Origin: Ophiothrix spiculata
Taxonomy: Eukaryota; Echinodermata; Ophiuroidea; Amphilepidida; Ophiotrichidae
Length of the DNA stretch: 21,530 nucleotides
Reading direction: 5' to 3' (one strand)
Assembly: GCA_000969725.1 (NCBI GenBank)
Contig: JXSR01S017397.1
This document shows, in pieces, positions 18,101-21,530 of this stretch (within the stretch, counting starts at the first letter, position 1; each line of letters starts with the position of its first letter). The position numbers were made by a program, and so were the translations under genes. Below the pieces are notes generated by a model. It ran no database searches and was not told where the DNA came from. It saw only the letters and a list, made by a program, of their open reading frames with translations.

Positions 18101-20773
18101 TTGGCACCCTCATCCATTGTTACTGAAGTGAAACTTACTGTGCAATGTATGTGGAGTGAACCAATATTTCCAAAATATTTTGTGTTTGTGCTCTGATTCA
18201 TTAATATTTTCTTACAAAGAAGTTGAAAGACATATTTATGCACAAAATATCAAAGAAAGGGTTTGGTGCGAAAATCAATTTAGCTGCAAAGATAAACTTT
18301 GTAATCCAACAGAAGAAGGTTGTTGTGTTGATCACATATAATGATTATTACTGTGTCATACATGCACAGCTGGTATGTCCTGGCATTTCCTGAAAATGTA
18401 AAATACCACTAGGAAATACACCATTGATATGTAGAGAACAATCACACAAAAATGAAGGAAAAAAAATCATCACTGATCAAAGTGTAAGTCAACATGATTA
18501 GGCCAGACATGACTATTGTAAGGAGGTTGCCATATCATTCACAACTTACCTGTTACCTTTAGAGCATTGAAAAATTTTGCTGTTGTTTCAAATAAATTTC
18601 TGACATGAACCAACAAGCTGAACACCCCCACTGAGTATTCACAAGATGAAATAAGCACAAGATATTAGAAAATACGTAATGCCATTTCACACACACCTGG
18701 AAAGCATTGTGCATTCGCGCAAACTGCTGACGCAATTTTGTTATGCAAAGCTCTGAATTTTCATTTCCCAAAATTATTTGAAACAAAATATTGGTCAAAG
18801 CATAGAGGAACATATTTATGAGAGTTATGGTCTTGTTCAAGTATACTACTGAATCTCTATGCCAAAAGGTTAAAGTCTCGAAAATTAAAAAGAAAGAATT
18901 CCTCCAAAGTTAATTACGACATTGCATTAAAACAAACATTCAAGACTCACAAGCCTTTTATAACTAGACCATGAACATCTTTCACTATAACAGTCACAAA
19001 GTACAGTAAAAACTAAGGCATAAAGAAAACAATTATGAAAGTTTAAAAACATTAAAACAATGAAATGGTAAACATAAAAAGCAGAGTCCAACAAACCTCT
19101 TTGTGTGACCTTCTCCTTGTAAGCAGATCAGGCAACCTTTGAATGACTGAAATAGCTGCGGTGAGATGTGTACTAGTATTCATCACAATCATGGCCAATT
19201 TCTTCAGGGTCGGTGAGAATTCCACTTTGTCTCCTTCTAAGACTACCTTGACCCTAAACAATGGATTTGGCATGGTTTTGCCATCACCGTTGATTGCTCT
19301 CGACAACTCTTGTAACGACCATTTCACATTTAAGCGGAACGCTTCTTCCACCATGCGATCCATTTTTTCTGTGTATCTATGCCAGTGATTCTGAACCTGA
19401 ATAACAGATAATAAATTTCAAATCAAATAGTTTCGAGTATGAAGTGTTAGTTTTAAATATTTTGAATTGCCTAACGTATTTCATACAATAGCTCAAAAAT
19501 TGCCTCAATTAAAAAACAAAAGTTATTAAATAGAGTAATCATATTCACATATTATTTGAGTTCTTCATGACTATATTCTAATCATCCTTCTGCAAGAATA
19601 AGATTAATAACTGCGTATCACTTGGCGCTCATGAAATTGTACAAAAATAATTCACCTTGTGCTGAAGTCGTAGTTGTCTAACTCACTCGGCTTCATCTCG
19701 TAAGCACAGACAACTCCAACTTCAGCACATGGTGTATTATTTTTGTACAATTTCACTCGCGTCAAGTACTACACAGTGACTAATTTATACTAAATGCATG
19801 GTATAATATGCTCATGTATATATTATGTACAACTATTCACTGACAGGGCAATGATTTTATTTGTAAGAAACCAGTTATAAATATCATAAACATCTACCAA
19901 AAAAAAAAAACCTTGAAGGCTATATTAATGAATAAAGTATAGTTTATCAATACTGGTATAACTTTTATTCATGATTAAAATTGTTTTGCTTGGAGATAAA
20001 AAAATACTGGTAATAACCACTACTTTGACCAACAGTACTGGATTGTTTGCTCACAATAGGCCTTTTCAAAACACAACTTTAATTTTTGAAGCTGATTTTA
20101 CACTTTCCGGCAATTGCCGACAGAAAAAGTGACTGGTAATTGTAAGCTTTATCAGACGATTCCAAATGGAAATTTCACTCTTTTTGTCAGTGAGCATATG
20201 GTACTCCCAGACAAAAGTTGTTCAGAATTAGTGCCTCTAACCATGTATGGGTCTCAATATAATTATTTTCTCACTTTTATTGCACTGCAAATGCGAGAAA
20301 TTTTTGGAAAATTTTGTTTACAAAAAAGTACATGCTAATGAGCTCATATGTGATTTGATAATAAAATGGCCATGTGATCGACGTTCCGAAGATTTTGGTT
20401 GATTTTGAAATTATCTATTAAAATTGAACTGTAATAGAAAATATTTAAGTGTTTATTCAAAAATGGCCAAAACTGTCAACATTTTGAGTTCCAATATCTT
20501 GGACCAAAAGTTTTTTTTTTTCATAATACATACCTCTTGCCCATCTGTCCTAAACACTTCATACGTCTTCTTCATGATGTCCACAATCTCCTCATGAATA
20601 ATCTTGAGATGTTTCTGTGCATTGTTACGATGTCTCTGCTGATCTTCTTCAAACTCCAGATCCTCATAGACTTTCTTCCCATCAATCTTGACTAGCAGTG
20701 TCTCGCTGATACGCTTACAGTTGCGTGATATGGTCAGATTTGCTATCTTGTAGTCGTCAACTATGACTTGAAC
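18..20773 (-). CDS. DNAH2: Axonemal dynein heavy chain 2 (DNAH2-like), partial, 21 internal exons
   Basis: Force-generating heavy chain of an inner-arm axonemal dynein. In the DNAH2/DHC10 subfamily it is one of the two heavy chains of dynein f/I1, which slides microtubule doublets in motile cilia and sperm flagella. Twenty-one exons join to exactly 1300 codons with matching phases and no stops, about 30% of a usual 4400-residue chain. Joined residues about 1-540 are tail, 540-900 linker, 1020-1260 AAA1, and 1260-1300 run toward AAA2. Seen directly: Walker A GPAGTGKT, Walker B CFDEFNR, and sensor-1 [15 protein letters not shown]. The subfamily call rests on remembered DNAH2 signatures: [65 protein letters not shown] and [18 protein letters not shown]. 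These differ from DNAH1, DNAH6 and DNAH10. The N-terminal tail, AAA2-AAA6, the stalk and the C-terminus lie outside the window. No exon appears lost, although an assembly gap lies in the intron between w10 and w11. Confidence 0.95.
251..554. mobile_element. MITE-like inverted-repeat element, degenerate copy 1
   Basis: The left part (TATAGATATAGAGACTGATTA, then GGGTTATTCGGGT at 317-330) and the reverse complement of the right part (ATAAATGTAGATGGGAGATACC, then TTATTGGGGGTATTT) match each other and the ends of the copies at 4957-5294 and 13909-14233. Only the outer 70-80 bp are clearly inverted; the middle is unrelated AT-rich sequence. No coding capacity was seen, so if mobile it would be non-autonomous. 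This is the most diverged copy. Confidence 0.5.
555..1150. other. Intron sequence w20-w21, no recognised element
   Basis: Part of the 1231-bp intron between exons w20 and w21. Short open frames occur on both strands at 745-1032 but lack family motifs and look like chance. The stretch at 640-715 weakly resembles the left arm of the foldback at 4252-4562. Confidence 0.5.
1150..1290 (+). repeat. SINE-like or other dispersed repeat fragment
   Basis: The stretch around 1175-1280, with CCTTGGGCAAGAAACTTTAC, CCAATTGCTCCG and a later CCTTGGGGCGCTGCATACA, resembles tails of short interspersed repeats in many animal genomes (CTTGGGCAAGGCACTTTACC...). It is GC-richer than the surrounding intron. No intact tRNA-like head or A-tail was identified, so the class is a guess. 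Confidence 0.35.
1375..1527 (-). CDS. DNAH2: DNAH2 exon w20 (AAA1, sensor 2)
   Basis: 51 codons, phase 0 both ends, joined residues 1208-1258. It encodes [40 protein letters not shown] and PQMPDEE. The HYDFGLRA stretch holds the sensor-2 arginine region of AAA1. The acceptor is CCATACAG and the donor GTAAGG. A degenerate copy of a 48-bp interior part ([11 protein letters not shown]) lies 87 bp away in the upstream intron. Confidence 0.97.
1536..1585 (-). pseudogene. Degenerate partial copy of exon w20
   Basis: About 48 bp in the intron upstream of w20 resemble the w20 segment at 1449-1497, offset 87 bp. On the minus strand it reads [13 protein letters not shown] against [12 protein letters not shown] in the exon. 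The frame runs open from the copy through the acceptor into w20. The next bases (1579-1605) may be the start of a third, weaker repeat. It lacks its own acceptor and is probably inert. Confidence 0.6.
1657..1744. repeat. Dispersed repeat shared with 11542-11631
   Basis: About 88 bp match 11542-11631 at roughly 85% by eye, including AATGTACRCCCATCCATT, AGATAGATGACAGGCAAAAC-like text and TTTTATTCTCTAA. Same orientation in both places. The second copy sits inside a MITE-like element. Class unknown. Confidence 0.65.
2104..2231 (-). CDS. DNAH2: DNAH2 exon w19 (AAA1)
   Basis: 128 nt, joined residues 1165-1207. It encodes [20 protein letters not shown] then [19 protein letters not shown]. Joined to w18 it completes [19 protein letters not shown], the near-universal dynein AAA1 sensor-1 block. 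The acceptor is GATTGCAG. The donor GTAAGTAAGT contains an overlapping second GTAAGT four bases on. Confidence 0.97.
2518..2672. mobile_element. Foldback element A (155 bp)
   Basis: Ends GACATACTCCCG and CGGGAGTATGTC are inverted copies, and the similarity extends about 45 bp inward (TTGATGGGGTAAATCAACAGAATCGGAC-like on both arms), with a few mismatches. The middle at 2575-2630 is not symmetrical. It has no coding capacity. It sits 8 bp from foldback element B, suggesting nested or neighbouring insertions. No clear target-site duplication was seen. Confidence 0.65.
2681..2862. mobile_element. Foldback element B, near-perfect 182-bp palindrome
   Basis: The outer 45 bp at 2681-2725 are a perfect inverted copy of 2818-2862. 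The inner 45 bp of each arm are similar with scattered mismatches, and the centre is an 8-bp stem GGGTGGCT-TT-AGCCACCC at 2763-2780. The whole folds on itself with a 2-nt loop. A MITE or foldback transposon is the likeliest origin. It is intronic (w18-w19), about 490 bp upstream of exon w19. Confidence 0.8.
3372..3552 (-). CDS. DNAH2: DNAH2 exon w18 (AAA1, Walker B)
   Basis: 181 nt, joined residues 1105-1165. It encodes [19 protein letters not shown] with the Walker B motif CFDEFNR at 3517-3537; the catalytic Asp-Glu pair is present. It continues [20 protein letters not shown] and [15 protein letters not shown] (sensor 1). The VWSCG form points to DNAH2 rather than DNAH1 or DNAH6. The acceptor is GTCTTTCAG and the donor GTAAGG; codon G|GT is split across the junction with w19. 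Confidence 0.98.
3625..3811. mobile_element. Possible degenerate foldback element C
   Basis: The left arm GCCATTTGCGGGAAGAGCCTC at 3627-3647 is inverted near 3789-3811 (GAGGCTCTACCTGCAAATTGC), with weaker matching further in. It lies just upstream of exon w18 in the w17-w18 intron, which otherwise holds nothing recognised. Confidence 0.45.
4014..4203 (-). CDS. DNAH2: DNAH2 exon w17 (AAA1, Walker A)
   Basis: 190 nt, joined residues 1041-1104. It encodes [18 protein letters not shown] and the Walker A P-loop GPAGTGKTE at 4122-4148, then [20 protein letters not shown] and [16 protein letters not shown]. The lysine and threonine of GKT, which bind ATP phosphate and magnesium, are intact, so AAA1 should bind nucleotide. 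The acceptor is TTCCACAG and the donor GTAAGA. Confidence 0.98.
4252..4562. mobile_element. Possible foldback element D
   Basis: GGTTTCAGAGTAGTTGTCG near 4252 is roughly inverted at 4543-4562 (ending GGCACTTTGAAACC). A small perfect hairpin GTTGAATTTATTCAAC lies near the centre at 4387-4402. CpG content is higher than in the flanking intron. The arms are diverged, so this is a tentative call. Confidence 0.4.
4957..5294. mobile_element. MITE-like inverted-repeat element, copy 2
   Basis: The left end CATAGATTTACCAGATGGATAC and the reverse complement of the right end CATAGATTTACAAGGTAGATAC match. A second inverted block further in reads AAATTGGGGGTATTC on the left and AAATTGGGGGGATTC on the right. 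Length is 338 bp with a non-coding centre. It lies in the w16-w17 intron, about 60 bp downstream of the w16 donor. Open frames over it are chance. Confidence 0.7.
5357..5649 (-). CDS. DNAH2: DNAH2 exon w16 (approach to AAA1)
   Basis: 293 nt, joined residues 944-1041. It encodes [59 protein letters not shown], then [20 protein letters not shown] and ITPLTDR. The [18 protein letters not shown] block opens AAA1 in axonemal dyneins. The acceptor is ATTAAG, with a poor pyrimidine tract; it is supported by the in-frame join to w15. The donor is GTATGT. A 136-residue open frame on the opposite strand over this exon is only its antisense shadow. Confidence 0.96.
5700..6180. other. Intron w15-w16, nothing recognised
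   Basis: AT-rich intron of 535 bp. Short open frames at 5723-6152 have no recognisable motifs. No inverted or direct repeat stands out except a small AGGCAAAG duplication at 5860-5897. Confidence 0.5.
6185..6295 (-). CDS. DNAH2: DNAH2 exon w15 (linker to AAA1)
   Basis: 37 codons, phase 0 both ends, joined residues 907-943. It encodes [20 protein letters not shown] followed by a lysine-rich helix ([16 protein letters not shown]). The first ATG is internal to the protein and is not a start. The acceptor AATTTAG is duplicated upstream at about 6522. The donor is GTCAGT, a less common third base. Confidence 0.92.
6293..6745. repeat. Tandem duplication of intron next to the w15 acceptor (about 229-bp unit)
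   Basis: Unit 1 from 6293 and unit 2 from 6522 share long stretches, such as AGATTAAATTTAGTTAAGC-type text and AGTGAATCTAAACTTG, at about 85% by eye. Each unit starts at CATCTAAATT. In unit 1 this covers the last three bases needed for the acceptor plus the first codon of w15 (minus strand AATTTAG|ATG). So the acceptor itself is duplicated, but without the rest of the exon. Confidence 0.75.
6936..7093 (-). pseudogene. Decayed copy 3 of exon w14 plus intron start
   Basis: 6957-7027 matches w14 at 7258-7324 imperfectly. Minus-strand reading [20 protein letters not shown] resembles the exon's [18 protein letters not shown]. Upstream at 7040-7080 is a reverse-transcriptase-like reading [13 protein letters not shown]. 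No usable splice acceptor was identified. More diverged than copy 2. Confidence 0.6.
7096..7230 (-). pseudogene. Decayed copy 2 of exon w14 plus intron start
   Basis: 7096-7180 resembles the 3' part of w14, offset 137 bp, including a retained GT donor (GGACAG|GTAGGG). On the minus strand it keeps KRDK, then reads TAG where the exon has TGG, so it cannot encode the segment. The adjoining intron start (7181-7230) is repeated too and carries an RT-like [11 protein letters not shown] reading. It lacks an acceptor and the exon's first half. Confidence 0.7.
7233..7358 (-). CDS. DNAH2: DNAH2 exon w14 (linker end)
   Basis: 42 codons, phase 0 both ends, joined residues 865-906. It encodes [20 protein letters not shown], a helix, and [12 protein letters not shown]. 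The acceptor is TTTATTAG and the donor GTGAGG. Two decayed copies of its 3' portion lie just downstream, and the nearer carries TAG where this exon has TGG in DKWVK. Confidence 0.95.
7359..8094. other. Intron w13-w14, with a small imperfect hairpin
   Basis: Mostly featureless AT-rich sequence. An inverted pair AACCGGTTGTTGACAGCC at 7632-7649 and GGCTGTCAGCTGCTGGTT at 7676-7693 forms an imperfect hairpin and may be the core of a small foldback element. Open frames here show no family features. Confidence 0.45.
8095..8411 (-). CDS. DNAH2: DNAH2 exon w13 (linker core)
   Basis: 317 nt, joined residues 759-864. It encodes [55 protein letters not shown] and [13 protein letters not shown]. The [16 protein letters not shown] stretch is the most diagnostic linker motif of dynein heavy chains. 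It ends [12 protein letters not shown]. The acceptor is TTTCTCAG and the donor GTAGGT. Confidence 0.97.
8582..8650 (+). repeat. Purine-only (A/G) low-complexity tract
   Basis: About 65 bases of almost pure A and G (GAAA, GGGGAAAA and similar), in the w12-w13 intron. The apparent lysine/arginine-rich open frame across it ([18 protein letters not shown]) is an artefact of composition. Confidence 0.8.
8651..8940. other. CpG-richer intron segment of unknown origin
   Basis: This stretch follows the purine tract and is richer in CG (TCGCTGTCGGG, ACGTCGGCGAC) than the rest of the intron. It may be an old repeat insertion. No open frame, motif or inverted ends could be recognised. Confidence 0.35.
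9170..9279 (-). pseudogene. Partial duplicate of exon w12 with donor
   Basis: The last ~110 bp of w12 are repeated, offset 151 bp. On the minus strand it reads [18 protein letters not shown] and [16 protein letters not shown], with one residue changed (N to D), followed by an intact GTAGGA donor. The 5' part [10 protein letters not shown] and an acceptor are missing, so it sits in the intron downstream of the real exon. Flanking intron TACAATTCTAACTA is also duplicated, showing the unit runs across the exon border. Confidence 0.85.
9321..9459 (-). CDS. DNAH2: DNAH2 exon w12 (linker)
   Basis: 139 nt, joined residues 713-759. It encodes [19 protein letters not shown] then [18 protein letters not shown]. 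Joined after w11 it gives [18 protein letters not shown], a DNAH2 signature. The acceptor is TTTACAG and the donor GTAGGG. The 3' 110 bp of the exon, with its donor, is duplicated just downstream at 9170-9279. Confidence 0.95.
9905..9955 (-). mobile_element. Short non-LTR reverse-transcriptase-like fragment
   Basis: Read on the minus strand, the intron just after w11 encodes [25 protein letters not shown] is a well known motif of LINE reverse transcriptases. Only about 17 codons are recognisable, with no other RT motifs around it, so it is a relic or a chance match. Confidence 0.45.
9964..10144 (-). CDS. DNAH2: DNAH2 exon w11 (linker)
   Basis: 181 nt, joined residues 652-712. It encodes [39 protein letters not shown] and [11 protein letters not shown], among the best conserved linker blocks. 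The acceptor ATTGCACAG is fixed by frame, because a shift to the next AG would give TGA. The donor is GTATGT at 9963. A short reverse-transcriptase-like fragment starts about 14 bp into the downstream intron. Confidence 0.96.
10175..10236 (+). repeat. Short tandem repeat, 20-bp period, 3 copies
   Basis: TTTGTTGGGTT occurs at 10180, 10200 and 10220 with the spacer varying. It lies about 35 bp upstream (gene sense) of the w11 acceptor. Confidence 0.75.
10590..10807. repeat. Long direct repeat, left copy, ending at the assembly gap
   Basis: Matches 11299-11516 with no indel (offset 709) and about four mismatches. It contains the left end of the MITE-like element (GATCTAGAGAGGAGATCATG, AAATTGGGGGTATTCGGGT). 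The match runs right up to the first N. Confidence 0.9.
10808..11032. other. Assembly gap (225 N)
   Basis: Run of unresolved bases inside the w10-w11 intron. Exons on both sides join in frame, so no coding sequence needs to lie in it. Open frames spanning it are meaningless. Confidence 0.99.
11299..11516. repeat. Long direct repeat, right copy
   Basis: Near-identical to 10590-10807 (differences near 11337, 11408, 11412 and 11422). Here the sequence continues past the point where the other copy meets the gap, into ATGAGACGATAGATGACAGG. Confidence 0.9.
11363..11905. mobile_element. MITE-like inverted-repeat element, copy 3, with internal insertion
   Basis: The left end GATCTAGAGAGGAGATCATG plus GAATTGGGGGTATTCGGG and the right end (reverse complement CATAGATATATAGGGAGATC, then CTCAAATTGGGGGTATTCTG) are inverted copies. 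The length, 543 bp, exceeds the ~330 bp of its relatives because the centre holds the dispersed repeat at 11542-11631. That repeat has a 61-bp tandem part: CCATTATGAGACGATAGATG at 11511 and 11572. Confidence 0.65.
12019..12362 (-). CDS. DNAH2: DNAH2 exon w10 (linker start)
   Basis: 344 nt, joined residues 538-652, the longest exon. It begins [20 protein letters not shown] and contains [20 protein letters not shown], typical of the start of the DHC_N2 linker domain. It then has [19 protein letters not shown]-like [11 protein letters not shown], and [20 protein letters not shown]. The linker is the mechanical element that swings over the AAA ring. The acceptor is AATCACAG and the donor GTAAGA. 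Confidence 0.95.
12363..13050. other. Intron w9-w10, with a CpG-rich patch
   Basis: The patch at 12440-12600 is richer in CG (GAACGACGCTTG, GAAAGTCGCACG, ACGCTCGAG) than the AT-rich remainder and may be an old repeat. No inverted ends were found. The small open frame at 12637-12861 has no dynein or other motif. Confidence 0.45.
13054..13178 (-). pseudogene. Exon w9 partial copy (most downstream)
   Basis: It retains codons for [20 protein letters not shown] through NRDLK and a GTGGGT donor followed by ATTTTGAATAGG, which differs from the other copies' intron start. It therefore holds the junction between the array and the rest of the intron. No acceptor or exon 5' end. Confidence 0.85.
13184..13308 (-). 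pseudogene. Exon w9 partial copy (third)
   Basis: Nearly identical to the intact exon. One visible change alters GAGSLY to GAGTLY. Donor GTGGGTATT kept; no acceptor. Confidence 0.85.
13314..13438 (-). pseudogene. Exon w9 partial copy (second)
   Basis: The last codon is CAG rather than AAG (NRDLQ for NRDLK), so this unit's donor context is CAG|GTGGGT, a better splice-donor match than the intact exon's AAG|GTGGGT. No acceptor. Confidence 0.85.
13444..13605 (-). CDS. DNAH2: DNAH2 exon w9 (tail), the intact copy of a four-fold array
   Basis: 54 codons, phase 0 both ends, joined residues 484-537. It encodes [36 protein letters not shown] and a helical end NKLNRDLK. It is the only one of four tandem copies that has the exon's 5' end and a true acceptor (ATGACAG at 13606). 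The donor is GTGGGT at 13443, weak at position 3. If this donor is skipped, the frame reaches a stop (WQVF then TGA) about 18 codons on, so donor choice matters here. Confidence 0.9.
13909..14233. mobile_element. MITE-like inverted-repeat element, copy 4
   Basis: The best preserved copy: CCATAAATTTAGAGGGGAGA on the left and the reverse complement CCATAGATTTAGAGGGGAGA on the right, with a 24-bp terminal match. A second inverted block inside reads AAATTGGGAGTATTTGGGT / AAATTTGGGGGTATTTGTG. It is 325 bp and non-coding. Its right end is 11 bp from the w8 donor. A C10 run lies against the left end, and no clear target-site duplication was seen. Confidence 0.75.
14245..14408 (-). CDS. DNAH2: DNAH2 exon w8 (tail)
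   Basis: 164 nt, joined residues 429-483. It encodes [20 protein letters not shown], then a likely coiled coil ([17 protein letters not shown]) and [18 protein letters not shown]. The phrase IFKI.QPPSK is characteristic of the subfamily. The acceptor is TTTGTAG and the donor GTGAGT at 14244. A MITE-like element ends only 11 bp into the downstream intron. Confidence 0.92.
14465..14645 (-). mobile_element. 3' fragment of a non-LTR retrotransposon (minus strand)
   Basis: Minus-strand reading [19 protein letters not shown] followed by GWSEG...[12 protein letters not shown] resembles the extreme C-terminus of LINE polyproteins (R.GRP.KTW...WR.GVR...). A frameshift lies near the W, because the alternative frame gives [16 protein letters not shown] text. 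It is strongly truncated and inactive. Confidence 0.5.
14700..15050 (+). mobile_element. 3' fragment of a different non-LTR retrotransposon (plus strand)
   Basis: The plus-strand frame ending at 14901 reads [38 protein letters not shown] and [10 protein letters not shown], then stops. The pattern (RY.TR..., R..GP.LWNSLP..I......F) is that of the C-terminal tail of Jockey/CR1-like reverse transcriptases. The following 150 bp, with AAAATAAAGG at about 15031, may be its 3' untranslated end. Head-to-head with the minus-strand fragment. Confidence 0.55.
15051..15400. other. Intron w7-w8 remainder
   Basis: Includes a CpG-bearing stretch at 15100-15260 (GTAGCGCGCGACAGAACG, CAGCGTCGGTCC) without open frame or inverted ends. 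Origin unknown. Confidence 0.35.
15406..15580 (-). CDS. DNAH2: DNAH2 exon w7 (tail)
   Basis: 175 nt, phase 0 start and one base of a codon at the end, joined residues 371-429. It encodes [38 protein letters not shown] and [11 protein letters not shown]. The run [11 protein letters not shown] is a DNAH2 hallmark. The acceptor is CAATCATAG and the donor GTTAGT at 15405. The split codon G|GT joins to w8. Confidence 0.93.
15725..15780 (-). pseudogene. Start of a third exon w6 copy
   Basis: Only the block GGTCTGCCTGTAATTTCTCC-AGTAGAGACAGCCCGT remains, offset about 169 bp from the second copy. GAGACAGCCCGT is itself repeated at 15763-15780. Downstream the similarity stops. Confidence 0.65.
15816..15950 (-). 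pseudogene. Partial duplicate of exon w6, frameshifted
   Basis: Repeats the 3' ~115 bp of w6 with donor GTAAGT, offset 176 bp at the donor and 175 bp further in, which shows a one-base insertion. On the minus strand DVPIP becomes GTACCTATTCCC then TGA, so the copy cannot be read through. A 27-bp mini-duplication of CTCCAGTAGAGACAG lies at its upstream end (gene sense). Flanking intron TATTCACAC.TCACTTT.TAGA is repeated as well. Confidence 0.85.
15992..16148 (-). CDS. DNAH2: DNAH2 exon w6 (tail)
   Basis: 157 nt, joined residues 318-370. It encodes [34 protein letters not shown] and [17 protein letters not shown]. The family equivalent has the same [13 protein letters not shown] core. The acceptor is TGTTTTCAG and the donor GTAAGT. 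This is the only intact copy: a duplicated 3' part of the exon with a frameshift follows at 15816-15950, and the start of a third copy at 15730-15770. Confidence 0.92.
16149..16957. other. Intron w5-w6, nothing recognised beyond a short donor copy
   Basis: AT-rich. CTCACTTTTCCCGGTCAT at 16911-16928 imitates the w5 3' end plus donor (CTCACTTTTCCTGGTTAT at 16953). A minus-strand frame at 16396-16647 shows no convincing family motif. Confidence 0.5.
16958..17158 (-). CDS. DNAH2: DNAH2 exon w5 (tail)
   Basis: 201 nt, joined residues 251-318. It encodes [49 protein letters not shown] and a helical end. The acceptor is TTTTTCTACAG and the donor GTGAGT at 16957; the split codon AA|A restores K at the junction with w6. 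About 45 bp further into the downstream intron, at 16910-16930, lies a short imperfect copy of the exon's last bases plus donor. Confidence 0.94.
17513..17608 (-). CDS. DNAH2: DNAH2 exon w4 (tail)
   Basis: 96 nt, joined residues 219-251, the shortest exon here. It encodes [19 protein letters not shown] and [12 protein letters not shown], a strongly conserved stretch of inner-arm heavy-chain tails. The acceptor is TATTTTCAG and the donor GTATGT. The split codon AG|A gives R across the junction with w5. Confidence 0.94.
17925..18040 (-). CDS. DNAH2: DNAH2 exon w3 (tail)
   Basis: 116 nt, starting in phase 0 and ending two bases into a codon (GACAA then GTAAGT), joined residues 181-219. It encodes [20 protein letters not shown] then a helical block ending YLSTWD. 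The split codon AA|C gives N when joined to w4, producing the family motif [14 protein letters not shown]. Confidence 0.92.
18041..19096. other. Intron w2-w3, nothing recognised
   Basis: 1056 bp of AT-rich sequence. Short open frames at 18156-18341 and 18559-18840 have no motif and no exon-like borders in phase with w2 and w3, which join directly. Confidence 0.55.
19097..19396 (-). CDS. DNAH2: DNAH2 exon w2 (tail)
   Basis: 100 codons, phase 0 both ends, joined residues 81-180. It contains the tail block [20 protein letters not shown] followed by [11 protein letters not shown] and VEFSPTL, a pattern I recognise from DNAH2 tails. The acceptor is TTATTCAG; the donor at 19096 reads GTTTGT, a weak match to consensus. 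The choice is supported because RRRSHKE then joins directly to [11 protein letters not shown] of w3 in frame, as in the family. Confidence 0.92.
19615..19769. mobile_element. Foldback element E (155 bp)
   Basis: GAAATTGTACAAAAATAATTC on the left and the reverse complement GAAATTGTACAAAAATAATAC on the right begin long arms that continue with CACCTTGTGCTGAAGTCGTA against CACCATGTGCTGAAGTTGGA. Outer bases GTA..CTTGGCGC and GTACTTGACGC also match. The centre is near 19692. No coding capacity; intron w1-w2. Confidence 0.75.
19770..20533. other. Intron w1-w2 remainder, nothing recognised
   Basis: AT-rich, with an A10 run at 19901 and a T-rich run at 20511-20521 close to the w1 donor. The frame at 20114-20338 shows no motif. 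Confidence 0.5.
20534..20773 (-). CDS. DNAH2: DNAH2 exon w1 (tail)
   Basis: 80 codons, phase 0 to phase 0, joined residues 1-80. The acceptor reads TTACATAG at 20774 and the donor GTATGT starts at 20533. The protein begins [20 protein letters not shown], continues with a charged, probably helical stretch ([17 protein letters not shown]), and ends VFRTDGQE. This is tail sequence downstream of the DHC_N1 region and is only moderately conserved in the family. It is the most upstream exon I can place; nothing exon-like was seen in the 757 bp above it. Confidence 0.88.
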
Positions 20774-21530
20774 CTATGTAATATACACAAATACATGAAT
20801 ACATTTACAAAGTATCCAACTGTTATCATGTCTTTATAAGCAAATGGTACAAATAACCTGTAAAAAACATTTCAGAGGCACTTCCATCCATCCCCCATAA
20901 ATTACATCTAGAAATCTCCAAAAATATCAAATATCAAATTCATATCAAAAAGAACTAGATAAATAATGTATTTTGAAGCAAGTCCCTTTTAGGACTCTTA
21001 TCCCTCCATTGGATTATTTTGTTGACTCTTTTTTTTTCCATTCATTTATTTCATTTATCTTATTTACAAAACACTGTCACTAACTATCCATAAACATTTA
21101 GTCAAATAATGTCAACGGTAACTTGGGTTGAATGAGGCTTTTTTTTGGCAATATTTATCAATTTTTCCAATTTGCACCTCAGGATTTTTTTGATAGATTT
21201 CTAGTTTTTAATTTTTTTTATCAACAATGGCAAGCATTTTTCTGAGTACTTCATTAAACTAGTTTATCGTTTACTTTGCCTGATTTCAAATCAAGCAATT
21301 ATGTAAATTGGAAATGGGTCAAATAAATAAATTGTGAACTCACAAATTTACATAGAACAGGCATGAGAGTGCACTTTCATGAACAAATCTGAAAATTCTG
21401 GAATAGTATGCAATATTGTTAAAAACACCTTAAAATAGGCTGAAAAGAATGAAAATTGTTGAATTTCTACCATCAAAAACTCTGAAATCAGCACATTCCT
21501 AACATCAAAAACTCTGAAATCAGAAAAAAG
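20774..21530. other. Intron upstream of w1, with a short direct repeat
   Basis: No further dynein exon was found. CATCAAAAACTCTGAAATCA occurs at 21471 and 21503 (period 32) at the window edge. The preceding exon must lie beyond 21530. Confidence 0.6.

Noticed and set aside
1..21530. A prokaryotic-style gene system, CRISPR array, phage or toxin module
   Set aside because: Interrupted coding sequence with GT/AG introns, AT-rich introns and animal-type repeats; no bacterial operon, Shine-Dalgarno-led genes or array seen.

Overview
The window is a piece of an animal nuclear genome. It lies entirely inside one large, intron-rich gene on the minus strand, a partial axonemal dynein heavy chain of the DNAH2 type. 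This is the human DNAH2 / Chlamydomonas DHC10 (1-beta) subfamily of two-headed inner-arm dynein f/I1. I could place 21 consecutive exons by hand. All have GT/AG borders, compatible phases and no stop codon, and they join into exactly 3900 nt = 1300 codons. Both gene ends lie outside the window. Transcription runs from high to low coordinates: w1 at 20534-20773 is the most upstream exon and w21 at 18-143 the most downstream. The base composition is AT-rich, introns are mostly 0.2-1.9 kb, and short inverted-repeat elements and LINE scraps are common. This suggests an invertebrate metazoan with motile cilia, possibly a marine deuterostome such as an echinoderm, but the species cannot be told from the sequence.

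Layout in gene order: exons w1-w9 (20773 down to 13444) encode the distal/middle tail. Exons w10-w13 (12362 to 8095) encode the linker (DHC_N2), with the hallmark [11 protein letters not shown]. Exons w14-w16 (7358 to 5357) encode the end of the linker and the entry to AAA1. Exons w17-w20 (4203 to 1375) encode AAA1, with Walker A GPAGTGKT, Walker B CFDEFNR, sensor-1 FITMNPGYAGR and the sensor-2 region. Exon w21 (143 to 18) crosses toward AAA2. No other protein-coding gene or RNA gene is supported on either strand.

The introns hold the unusual material. (1) Tandem duplications cross exon-intron borders at six or more places. Partial copies of exons w9 (three extra near-identical 130-bp units), w12 (151-bp unit), w6 (about 176-bp unit) and w14 (two decayed copies), plus a short stretch of w20, sit in the neighbouring intron, often with a duplicated splice donor. 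The segment beside the w15 acceptor is duplicated too. (2) A MITE-like family with inverted ends has four copies, one ending 11 bp from a splice donor. (3) Several unrelated foldback elements are present, including a near-perfect 182-bp palindrome. (4) There are small fragments of non-LTR retrotransposons. (5) A 225-bp run of N at 10808-11032 is flanked by about 217-bp direct repeats at roughly 98% identity, which may mark an assembly problem.
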